This document shows, piece by piece, positions 1 to 9,544 of a stretch of 64,000 nt of DNA. The notes under the pieces were generated by a model, which was given only the letters and a program-made list of their open reading frames with translations, was not told where the DNA came from and searched no databases. Made by a program: the position numbers and the translations under genes. Position 1 is the first letter of the stretch, and each line of letters starts with the position of its first letter. Source of the stretch: Adiantum capillus-veneris. Lineage: Eukaryota > Streptophyta > Polypodiopsida > Polypodiales > Pteridaceae. The stretch spans positions 100,261,186 through 100,325,185 of the forward strand of contig CM043947.1 in assembly GCA_014529385.2 (NCBI GenBank). The letters run 5' to 3'.

Positions 1-2425
1 GAGACTCTTGTACAAGCCATCCTTCAGCCATGCTACCCTCTGGGCCAGCCCTTTGACAAACGAACCCCTTTAAAGTCTTCATAAATCTCTCTAAGAAGAA
101 CACCCACCTGCTATGGACTACCCCATCAACTGCAACTTCATCGACCACATGCACAAGTACATGCATTTGGATGGTAAGAATGTTTGTTGGAAAGTACTTC
201 TCCACCACGCACATTGTTTCAATAGCATTGAAGCGTGCTGCATTGATGTTGTCTTCTCTTATCTCTTTTGACCTAATTGAGCATAACAACTCACTGGTTT
301 TCTAGATTGTTCTTCTATTGTCATCTATCAAACAATCCTTTATGGCAATTGGTAGCATAAAATGTAAAAATTTGTGCCAATTGTGGGACTTAATACCACT
401 AAGATTGTCATCTCTCGTAAAAGCCGTTTTCAAACATCGCATGCACCTAGAGGGAGTCTTGAATGAAGATAAAGTATTCTTCGCTTGTTGCTCTTCTACA
501 CGACTCAAAACCTATGGACCTTTTGGTATAGCAAACTTTACATTGAGTTTAAGTCAAGGCTACATCTCTGGCATTTGACCCACATCCTGTAGGTCATCTC
601 TTTGGGACTTGCTCCCTTTTTCACTGATGGTTTTCCATATGATCTCCCCCACATTCTTGAAGATGTGCATTGGGTCGAGCAGATGATTAATCAGCAAGTC
701 ACTCCAATACAAGATTTCATGGAAAATAGAAAGTCTTTTCATTCCAAGTGGCATGAAATATGCCCTCTCCAGCCACATGTTTTTTCAATCGCTCGCATTC
801 AGTCGATGCATGTCATGTTTGCATATGTTTGGTCCTCGTAGCTCATATCCTTCATGCAAAAATCTACCATGCTCCTCGTAAAGTGTCTTGCTCAAATGCT
901 CAGAGCGGTGGAAGCCAAGTCGAGGACCACATTTTGAACATGCATGATTTCTTGAGTAACTCAAGCCTGAAAAACCACAAAATTAAAATATAAAAGCGTT
1001 GGCATAGCCAAGAATAACATGTGTGTGAGGGTTTCAAAGGCACTTACCTAAACACTCACGGAAGCTTGGCCAATCGTGCATGGTCCACATGAGAATGCCT
1101 TGCATATGTACATTCTGTCGTCCAATTGGTTGGCACATATCAACCACATCGATTCCTGTCGACAAGATTTGGAGCTCTTCTATAAGTGGTGCCAGATAGA
1201 CATCCATGTTCTTTGCTTTGTAATTTCTTGGGACGATCACTGACAATAACAGACGGCCCTTCTTGATAGCTATCCATGGTGAAATATTATAATTAACCAG
1301 AAAAATAGGCCACGTGCTCCATGACGAACTTCGTAATCCGAATGGGCTTACTCTTTCCATTGGCAGACCAAAGCGAATACATCAAGGCTCATTCTTAAAT
1401 GTAGGCCAACTTTTCTCTATGTACTTCCATGCACGAGAGTGAGTAGGTACCCGCAACACATCATCTATCGATCTAGTATTTGAGTTCCATGTCATCAAAG
1501 CGGCTCTAGACTTGCACCTAAACATGCTCTTTATTCTTGGAATGATAGGAAAGTGTCGAAGGACCTTTGCAGGGATAAATTTTCCTTGTGTGTCCTCTCT
1601 ATACCTGTTTGATCGACAATTGGACATTGTTCCAAATTTGCATACTCATTGCCAAAAAGTATACAATCATTAGGACATGCATGTATTTTGTGATAATCCA
1701 AGCCCAAATTAGCTCAAGAAACGTTTTAGTGGTTGGACGGATAGGGGGCATGTGATTCCCTTCTGGTAATATTTTCTCGTTGAGAAACATGTCATTACAT
1801 GAACAAGTCAGCCCCTTGATCACATTATTGAACTGTAATTTGCACTTTATCATGCTTAGGATACAATGTATTTACCCTGAAAAGCTCTTTGACGGAGACG
1901 TCATACCAGATTGAAAATTAAGCATTACCAAAGTGGTACTGAGAACTGAGATTTTTGCACCATTGTAAAGCGGCATGCATGCAAGAGTTTGCATCATCTC
2001 GCCCTCTTTATCGTTGCTATCATGCTGTTGATATGGACGGGATGGCTGAGGTTGATTGGTAGTATTGCCTTGAATGTTGTTGTCTTCTATGTTTTCAATG
2101 ATGGGATTCATGTCAAAGAACACATCTAACATTTGCTCCATCTCTACTTCTTGAAATGCCACATCAGGTATTGGTTGGGAGGACTGAGTTGATGGTTGTT
2201 CGTTTGAAAGTAGTCTTCTCTAGGATGAAGTTGGAGCAATATCTACTTACGGAGTTTGATTTATTGTCTCTAGACCATGAGATCAATAACGCAGGTCTTG
2301 TAGTTGCTCTATTGAAAAGAGACCGTGATTGCGTATGTGCTGGTTGCAAATTTTTTATTTTCAAAAGATCTGATGTTTGCAATGTGCACAAGGACACGCC
2401 ATCCTATCGTCCATACTTTATCTAC
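1..2425 (-). pseudogene. CACTA (En/Spm) TNP2-type transposase, decayed and cut by window edge
   Basis: On the minus strand this stretch keeps TNP2 landmarks in the correct N-to-C order. There is a CPCAHC cysteine pair of the transposase-associated domain near 2390, then PLYNGAKISVLSTTL near 1940, HACPNDCILFGNEY near 1670, DVYLAPLIEEL and LMWTMHDWPSF in 1360-1034, LLDPMHIFKNV near 680, and GIKSHNWHKF near 400. A DUF4218-type block (SRWVFFLERFMKTLKG) lies near 100. TNP2 is the DDE-type enzyme that moves CACTA elements. The blocks lie in different frames with stops between them, so this copy is dead; some gaps could be introns. The C terminus continues beyond base 1. I did not find a CACTA terminus within the window. 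The family call is firm because seven family blocks are collinear. Confidence 0.88.
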
Positions 2426-2499
2426 CAATGATGCAATAAATAATTAAAACACTCTTGGTATATCTACACACTACTAATAACTACATGACAATACATGAC

Positions 2500-2760
2500 A
2501 ACATTCTCACATTCTACTGACAACCTCACATTCTCTAGCCTCACTCTTGATATAACTACACAGTACTAATAACCTCACATTCTCTAGCCTCACAATTGAT
2601 GTCCATCTTCCTAATGATGCCTTTTTCAACTATTTTCTCTAGCTCTAATAACCTCACATTCTCTAGCCTCACAATTGATGCCCACCTTCCTAATGATGCA
2701 TTTTTAAACTATTTCCCGCTAGCTCTAACAACCTCACATTCTCTAGCCATGTCCGATCCC
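2500..2760. repeat. Tandem repeat, ~80-bp unit
   Basis: The phrase AACCTCACATTCTCTAGCC recurs at 2571, 2650 and 2730, giving spacings of 79 and 80 bp. Between the copies sits a shared segment containing CACAATTGATG and CCTTCCTAATGATGC. A partial copy starts near 2522. No coding content is apparent. Confidence 0.8.
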
Positions 2761-2869
2761 CGCAGACCTCGGTCTAGAGGTGCACGAAGATTAGGACCAC
2801 ACAGTAATAATCTCATCTTTATTGGTCATATGATTATATATTAGTGTTTTCAAAGTCTGTGTGCGCTTT

Positions 2870-4012
2870 TGAAGTCCAATTGCGCTTTTGAAATCTATAA
2901 CCTAAACCTAACATACAACCTAATCTAACCTATAACCTATAACCTAACCTATAACCTAAACCTAATCTATAACATAACCTAACCTAAGTCTGTTTGCATT
3001 TTTTGAGTATACAAGTCATTTTCAAAATCCGTTTGTATTTTTTGTACTATTTGCCACCGCTAGCTCTAACCTAACCTATAATCTAACCCAACTTATAACC
3101 TAACCTAATTGAAGCCCGCTTGCATTTTTTGAAGTACACAAGTTATTTTTGAAGTCCGTCTATATATTTTTTACTAGTAATTTGCTGCTAGCTCTAACCT
3201 AACCTAACATAACCTATAACATATAAACTAACCTATAATCTAAACCTAACCTATAACCTATAACCTAACTTAACCAAAGTCTGTTTGCGTTTTTTGAATT
3301 ATACGAGTCATTTTCGAAGTTCGTTTGCATTTTTTCTACTATTTGTCACTAGCACTAACCTAACCTATAACTTAAACATTACTTAACTTAACCTATAACC
3401 TAACCTAACCTTTTACATACAACCTAACCTAACCTAACCTTTTAAGTACAACCTATAACCTAAACCTAACCTAACGTATAACCTACACCTAACCTAATAT
3501 AACCTCTAACCTAACCTATAACCTAACATAACCGAAGTTTGTTTGCATTCTTTGAAGTACACGAGTCATTTTCTAAGTCTATTTGTGTATTTTCTACTAT
3601 TTTGCCGCTAGGTCTAACCCAACCTAAAACCTAGCCTTTAACCTAACCAAGTCTATAATCTAAACCTAACCTATAAGCTAATCTAAACTAACCTATAACA
3701 TAACCTAACCTACAACCTACCTTAAAACCTAAACCTAGCCTATAACCTAACCTAACCAAAGTTTGTTCGCGTTTTTTGAAGTACACGAGTCATTTTCAAA
3801 GTTGGTTTGGATTTTTTCCACTATTTGCCACTAGCTCTAAGCCTAAACCTAATCTAACCTAACCTAACCTATAACCTAAACCTAATCTAACCTAACCTAT
3901 AACCTAACCCAGCTTAACGTATAACCTAACCCATAACCTAACATATAACCTATACCCTAACCTAACCTATAATCGAAACCTAAACCTAATCAAAACCTAT
4001 AACATAAACCTC
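2870..4012. repeat. CCTAAC-rich satellite with higher-order spacer
   Basis: More than 1 kb consists of short degenerate units such as AACCTAACCTATAACCTAAACC. A spacer of about 80 bp recurs with it, reading roughly TTTGCATTTTTTGAAGTACA, then CGAGTCATTTTC, then ACTATTTGCC and GCTAGCTCTAACC. The spacer occurs near 3005, 3120, 3300, 3555 and 3780. The core resembles telomere-type sequence (CCTAA and CCCTAAA classes). It is irregular and flanked by other repeats, so it is an interstitial satellite and not a chromosome end. Confidence 0.85.
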
Positions 4013-4040
4013 ATCAATCGCATGATGATGATGAGATGGT

Positions 4041-4235
4041 AGCATAATTCCAAAACAAAATTTCTCCAAAGAATAATTTCAAAACAAAATTTTTCCATAG
4101 CATAATTTCGAAACAAAATTTCTCCAAAGCATAATTTCAAAACAAAATTTTCCCATAGCATAATTTCAAAACAAAATTACCTCAAAGCATTATTTTAAAA
4201 CAGAATTTTCCCAACGCATAATTCTAAAAGAAAAT
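4041..4235. repeat. 29-30-bp A-rich minisatellite
   Basis: About seven copies of a unit of the form GCATAATTTCAAAACAAAAT followed by TTCTCCAAA or TTTCCCATA lie head to tail, with 29-30 bp spacing and increasing divergence to the right. Confidence 0.85.
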
Positions 4236-4400
4236 TGCATAAAAATTTAAAGCATTGAAAGCCTAATAAATGAAATTTTATTTTGTCAATATACAATATA
4301 ATTTTAAATTAAATAAAAATGAAAAAAACTTTTGAGCACTCACATGCGGCCTATTTGAGCAAGAAAGGGTCTTAAAAACATCTTTAAACCTGTAAAAACG

Positions 4401-4431
4401 CGTGCACACACACACACGCACGCACACACAC
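4401..4431. repeat. CA-type microsatellite
   Basis: Alternating CA/CG dinucleotides (CGTGCACACACACACACGCA and following bases) form a short purine-pyrimidine tract. Confidence 0.85.
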
Positions 4432-4642
4432 TATGTTAGACACATACACACAAAGCTACAAGAAAACTTGAAAAGAATCTCACCTTGATTCTGGGGAGTA
4501 GTCCACAAGCAAGAATCCCACCTCCGACAACTCGTTGGGAAACAGATTTGCAGTAGGTGAGGAAGAGGAGGAGAAGAGAAGAGGTGGACAATGAGGGAAA
4601 TGCGTTGGGAAGACCCGTGAGTTCATTTTTTGCAGGGTCCGC

Positions 4643-4738
4643 CGATAAAGGTGTCGATAAATACGTCGGAATAAAGTTCGATACAGGCATCGAAAAGTAC
4701 CTCGATACAAGTGCCGAAATAGCTGCCAGTACAGGCCT
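4643..4738. repeat. 12-bp degenerate tandem repeat, eight units
   Basis: Successive 12-mers begin with CGA or close variants: CGATAAAGGTGT, CGATAAATACGT, CGGAATAAAGTT, CGATACAGGCAT, CGAAAAGTACCT, CGATACAAGTGC, CGAAATAGCTGC, CAGTACAGGCCT. The period is an exact multiple of three, so several frames stay open and encode four-residue periodic peptides. I see no evidence that any of them is a gene. The array abuts the left end of the neighbouring foldback element. Confidence 0.75.
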
Positions 4739-5207
4739 CAGGACTAAGTAACACCTATATTTAAGGTGGGGCCAAGAAATGGGATCGACGACACGGAAGT
4801 TCATGCACGGAGATAAAAAATTTCGCAATCGTAGATGTCTGCTCAAAAACTAAACCTGGACGTACCTTAAACCTGGACTGCTCAAAAACTAAACGTGGAT
4901 AGGTGCTAAACCTGGACAGCGTCACCAATGCACCCCGAACTCACAATATTACAACATCAAAACGGTTTCAGATACACAATGAGCACACGGGTAAGGTGGT
5001 TAGCCCGTTTGACCCTAAACGCGGACCCCTAGGTCACGGGTTCAAATCGCGTCACATTTTTTGCACTGGCCAGATTTAGCACCCCCCATTTTTCCGACGT
5101 GATGCGCCTCGTTTTTCGCATTGGCCAGGTTTAGTGTGCCTTAAGATCCCGCCCCCAACTCCGACCGTCGATCCCATTACTTTGAATAGGTGTTACTTAG
5201 TGTTGAG
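4737..5207. mobile_element. Foldback/MITE-like element with inverted ends and tRNA-like core
   Basis: The left end carries CTAAGTAACACCTAT (4744-4758) and AATGGGATCGACG (4778-4790). The right end carries the reverse complements at 5186-5200 and 5166-5178 in mirrored order, with CTCA/TGAG as the outer boundary. Internal CTAAACCTGG motifs (4853-4915) are also mirrored by CCAGGTTTAG near 5127. The element is about 471 bp with no coding capacity. No clear target-site duplication was found. Confidence 0.7.
4990..5056 (+). other. tRNA-like A/B-box region (SINE head or tRNA relic)
   Basis: GGTAAGGTGGTTAGCCCG resembles a pol III A box and D arm. CACGGGTTCAAATC is a good B box and T loop. The T stem pairs except for one G-G mismatch (ACGGG with CGCGT). 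The anticodon arm can only form with an abnormal loop, so this is not a functional tRNA. It could be the promoter head of a tRNA-derived SINE. Confidence 0.4.
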
Positions 5208-5213
5208 ACGGTA

Positions 5214-5273
5214 CATGAGAGGGAGATAAAAAGAGAGATATGGAGACACAGAGAGATAAAAGGAGAGGGAATA

Positions 5274-5337
<64 letters not shown>

Positions 5338-5450
5338 ATAGAGAAAGAGAGGGAGAGAAATAAAAAGAGGAAGGGAGAAAGAGAGAAAGAGATAGATAGA
5401 GAGAGGAAGGGAAGGAGAGGGAGAGAAATAGAGTAAGATAGGGGAAGAGA

Positions 5451-5513
<63 letters not shown>

Positions 5514-5516
5514 GAG

Positions 5517-5561
<45 letters not shown>

Positions 5562-5640
5562 GGAGAAAGAGATAGATAGATAGAGAGAATAGAGAGAAAG
5601 AGAGGGAGAGAGAGAATAGAGAAAGAGAGGGAGAGAATAG

Positions 5641-5696
<56 letters not shown>
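5214..5696. repeat. Long (GA)n microsatellite block
   Basis: Several pure GA runs, the longest about 55 bp, are joined by GGGA/GATA variants. The minus-strand open frames through it encode only Ser-Leu runs and are artefacts of the repeat. Confidence 0.95.
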
Positions 5697-5697
<1 letters not shown>

Positions 5698-5699
5698 GA

Positions 5700-6715
5700 T
5701 TGCAAGTAAGTAAAGAGAAATGATTGTAAGTGAAGCCACCATTTTGTTGGTGCGTCATGCGAGAGTGCATAGGCTTCTGTAGAGTGCTTTGAAAAAAAAA
5801 TTTTAACATCCCCAAGATGGAGTTCAAAAATGACTTTCTACGATCTTCTCTCTACCTTCTCTATCTTTCTCTCACTCTTTTTGTCTATCTCTCTTTCACT
5901 CTACGGATGAGGCATTAGGTCAAAGAAGCAAGTTTGTGAAGAGATGTTGCGCAAGAAGCACAATAAAGAAGCTCTTCTTCAAAGCGCCCTATAGAGGCAG
6001 AAGCACTCTCGCACTGCGCACAACACAAAATGATGGCTACATTTACAATACTAGCTCTTTACCCTAAACCCTAAACAATGGCCATTGGCTACATTAACTT
6101 AATTGTATATAATTAAATTATAATTAATTGTACAGAGTATGTAATTGTATATACTTAAATTATAGGGGGGTCTGTAATGCTTATATTTGTTTATGCATGT
6201 ATTAAGGCACTGAGTACGGGAGCATAGCACTCGAAGGTAAGACACTTTCTCTTGGGTACATTCCTTTTTTAATCATGGTGTTGTGATCATTGATCCACTC
6301 ATGCATGGATTACCTTAACATACCTTTGGTTTTACCACGGTTGAGACTGTGATGATATCTAAAGAGGTGGCACTTGACCTTTGGCACTACTAGCCCCTAC
6401 TTAGATCTACTAGTATGTATATGTATCTACATGCTTATACTTGTGTACATATATATAGATGAGTGAGTAGGGGGGAAAAGCTAAATCTCATAATGCTCTT
6501 TGTAATGTAGATGTTAGACAAGAGACCACCTGGTGGGGAGTAGCCATCTGGCTCTTCTTTTGGTTGGTTCACATCCAGGTGGGATCCACCCAGGGTGGAC
6601 ATCGCCTCCAGTGGACCCGAGTCTTGAGGCAGTGATACCAAGCAAAGAGAGAAAGATTATTAGTGTCTAGTTAACACTAAACTATGAGTGTTATAGGTTT
6701 ATTTTTTGTTAATTG
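5700..6715. other. Non-coding stretch between repeat block and next gene
   Basis: A CT-rich tract lies at 5845-5905. Two plant telomere-type units (CCCTAAACCCTAAA) lie at 6062-6075. An AT-rich patch around 6095-6165 consists of repeated TTAATTGTATATAATTAAAT-like words. The last bases (TTAATTGCAG, ending 6718) form a good splice acceptor for the following gene, so part of this stretch may be a 5' UTR intron. Confidence 0.5.
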
Positions 6716-6720
6716 CAGAC

Positions 6721-8089
6721 ATGTCATCCAACACCTACTCTACTCAGGTTCCTCCACCGGTGGTGGTAGATCTAGATCTACAGTGGGCTATCTGTTTATG
6801 GGACGAGTATCTCCATGCAATGGATGCATTGTTTGGCCAGTACACTCCACAGTAGCTTGCAACCTACTGTTTTTCTCTACAGTCCACACCATGGGAGATT
6901 CAAGGAGGGACTCTTTACATCCAGAGCCTTGCACCGGAGATACCTCAATCTATGGCCCCTTCTTACCGTCCTACTCCCTTTCCATCACATGGTCCCACTC
7001 CCATGGCATCACGTGGTCCCACACCACTCTATTCCACTCCTTCTTTGCCAGAGCACCATCGACGCACTTCTTCTAGTGGCACGCGTTCACGCTCATCTCA
7101 AGGTAGCGAGCGTCAAGAGAGATGAAACGGCGGGGGATCTTGTGGCTTTGCTTGTTTTGGTAGTGGGAGGGGAACGGGGTCCCCTATTTCACAGCATACC
7201 ACCCCTAATGCAGAGGATGAGGAGACTAACGCACCCATGCCAGACATGCATGAGTGCTACTACAGGGTAAAATATGGCGGAGAGGTGGACTTCGGTACAG
7301 CACAGGGCAGGGCGTTTCGATGCCATCTTCAAATTTTTATACATTCGACGTATAAGAATTATTTTGTAAAGTTTAGAGACCAGCAGTCCAATCATGCATG
7401 CTACATTGAGGATGTACTACATGTTAGATCCTCAAATGCCTCCAATCAACATTTTTCACAACAGTGGTTGGAACGCTACATAAAAACATTTTTGAAAAAC
7501 AAGCAGTCCGGGGTGTGACGTGCAGCGGCCAACCAAGTTAGAGATCCAAACAAGAGCTATCCTGGTGGCAACATGGTAGATTCGGAGTGGAAGTGGGCAA
7601 TGCAAGAAAAGAGTGATCAAGCTGCAACGGGCTCATTCTACAGACAACAACGTGAAGCTCGGGCCAAAAAAACTCCCATGCACTATGTCTCGGAAGGCAA
7701 AGTAGCATGGAAGGACAAATATGTAAGATTGATTAAATTACAACCTAAATATGTAATTGAGAAGATACTAGTTGATCATTTGTTATTGTTATTGCTAACT
7801 TAGGAAAATATCACTCTTAGTCGACCAACCAGAGAGATGGTCAAGTTTCGGGAGCGACATACATAATTTGAAATTTGGTGATGGTTGTTCAAGAGTAATC
7901 ACATCTCTCGTGAGCAATTCTACGTAGCTGTTGGATCACCACCACAAGCAGTAAGTTTAAACAAATAATTTTTATCGACAATTGTTTTGAGATGTTAATA
8001 TTTGTTTAATGTGGTTTGGGTTTATGTAGAGTCAAGGTGATCAAACGTACGTGATTGCGGATGACGACGAGGAGGAGGAGGAGGATTAG
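6721..8089 (+). pseudogene. Unrecognised three-exon gene, five in-frame stops
   Basis: One reading frame runs from an ATG at 6721 through three exons: 6721-7722, 7804-7950 and 8030-8089. They are joined by GTAAG...TTAG and GTAAGT...GTAG introns of 81 and 79 bp, both phase 0. The product would be about 402 aa: a Pro/Ser/Arg-rich N-terminal part, a conserved-looking middle (WLERYIKTFLKNKQ, SEWKWAMQEKSDQAA, FYRQQREARAKK), and an acidic tail ending DDDEEEEED. The middle faintly resembles plant transposon accessory proteins, but I do not recognise a family. Stops interrupt the frame at 6853, 7123, 7516, 7864 and 7879, yet there is no frameshift. A splice acceptor ends 2 bp before the ATG. Confidence 0.6.
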
Positions 8090-8282
8090 ATGAAATATTT
8101 GTCCAAACTTTCACAAAGTCCTAATGTGGCACAATGTATATACAACTATTTTCAATTATTTTTTTTGAAATAGTTGATCTTGTGCACATTAAATTGTCAA
8201 GGTAAAGTAAATTCAAATTCATTTTTTTGTTTTTTTGTATACTCTTTCAAAAAACAATTGATGTTTTATTGTTTTATGCAGG

Positions 8283-8349
8283 TCAAAAATAAAGGTGCTC
8301 ATTTGGGCCACCCAATTTTGGATGGCCCAAATGAGTACCTTTATTTTTG
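8283..8349. repeat. Near-perfect 28-bp-arm hairpin
   Basis: TCAAAAATAAAGGTGCTCAT continuing to GGGCCA is mirrored by TGGCCCAAATGAGTACC continuing to TTTTTGA, with one G/A mismatch and a loop of about 11 bases. It lies about 190 bp downstream of the preceding gene. It may be a tiny MITE or an RNA 3'-end structure. Confidence 0.8.
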
Positions 8350-8960
8350 AATAGGCATTTAGCGGAAATATACGCAGTAATAGTAGTGGCAAGTCACACG
8401 ATAATAGTCATGGCGGGTATATTCTCGCGACCCTTATCGCATATAAACCACTACTGCGCTTTTTGCCTTTGGTATTCCGCGTATGCAATATTTTCTCTTT
8501 TTATTTTCCTTTGTTTTCTTGAGACAATACTAGCGGTTGTGGAATGCTCCTCTTATAGTGAGTTGGCACTGTGGTCTCTCCAAAAATTATAAGAAACGAA
8601 AGTCATGCCCTGCCTCGTAGCGTTTATGTGTTGCACCAAGAAAACACTTAGTGATGGGGTGTTGGATACAAATAACGAACCTTGTAGTGTTGTCGAGAGC
8701 TGGAGTTGCACTTGTGCAATTGAAACTTCCAATGTTGTGAATATGTATCCTCGCTGCCAGACACAAGACACGGATTAAGAAAAGTACAAGAAATGTGGCA
8801 TATTGATGAAGCTTAAAGAGAAGCATATCTAACTTTATATTATATGTCAAAGGTTCTCTACATAAAGAGTTATGGGTGCTTTTGATAGATTTTCCCTTAT
8901 TAAAACTTCACTATCTTAGTGTGCTCGGCTATCAACTCTTTCTCTTGCCTTATGTTGTAG
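8350..8960. other. No gene recognised; left flank of the 10.4-kb element
   Basis: I see no conserved coding blocks. The frame at 8906-8941 reads LHYLSVLGYQLF, which faintly resembles the SHLRVFGC segment of copia integrases. That would fit the copia pol coding that starts on the other side of the element, but the match is weak. Confidence 0.3.
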
Positions 8961-8993
8961 GGGTATAAGCATGTTAACTTGTCATGCTTTTTG
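8961..8993 (+). repeat. Left terminal inverted repeat
   Basis: This 33-bp sequence pairs with 19382-19414 in inverted orientation with two mismatches. A subterminal AATGCTAGTAAG and TTGTTAGCATC follow at about 9005 and 9023. They echo the palindromic motif of the internal arrays. Confidence 0.65.
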
Positions 8994-9148
8994 GTGTCCC
9001 GGACAATGCTAGTAAGAGGTGCTTGTTAGCATCTATTCAAAACCAAAGAGAAAGTGAAGTTTGAAATTTTAATGAAGATATATTATTTGTTCCCTTCCAT
9101 ATGGGGTGTGGCCTCTGTTTTCAGTTACGATGACGACGTGGGGTGTGG

Positions 9149-9195
<47 letters not shown>

Positions 9196-9259
9196 GGCGC
9201 AGACTCCCTCTCTGTCTCACTCTTATATCAGTTTACAGTTTGCCCTGTTCCTACTCCCT

Positions 9260-9334
<75 letters not shown>

Positions 9335-9398
9335 TGTGTGCGGTGCATACTCCCTCTCTGTCTCACTCTCAGACCAGTTTACAGTTTGCCCCGTTCCT

Positions 9399-9491
<93 letters not shown>
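9149..9491. repeat. Duplicated TC microsatellite unit
   Basis: Three TC runs are separated by two copies of a unique segment (CTCCCTCTCTGTCTCACTCT, then CAGTTTACAGTTTGCCC and GTTCCTACT). One copy starts near 9203 and the other near 9349, the first TC run of the second unit being capped by a GT tract. It lies between the left TIR and the first ATG of the + gene. Confidence 0.9.
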
Positions 9492-9496
<5 letters not shown>

Positions 9497-9544
9497 GCTT
9501 CTTGCCTCGAAGTTGAGTTGTCAAAGCGTAGCCGACTTGCAGAT

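Noticed and set aside
2870-4012. Chromosome-end telomere
   Set aside because: Irregular, interrupted by spacers, and flanked on both sides by other sequence.
4436-4846. 136-codon minus-strand frame
   Set aside because: It runs through the 12-bp tandem repeat and has no recognisable domain; the period of 12 explains why it stays open.
4990-5056. Functional tRNA gene
   Set aside because: The T stem has a mismatch and no proper seven-base anticodon loop can be formed.
5177-5827. Long Ser-Leu open frames
   Set aside because: Produced by the (GA)n microsatellite; three frames stay open for the same trivial reason. The same applies at 9054-9727 and 38349-38901.
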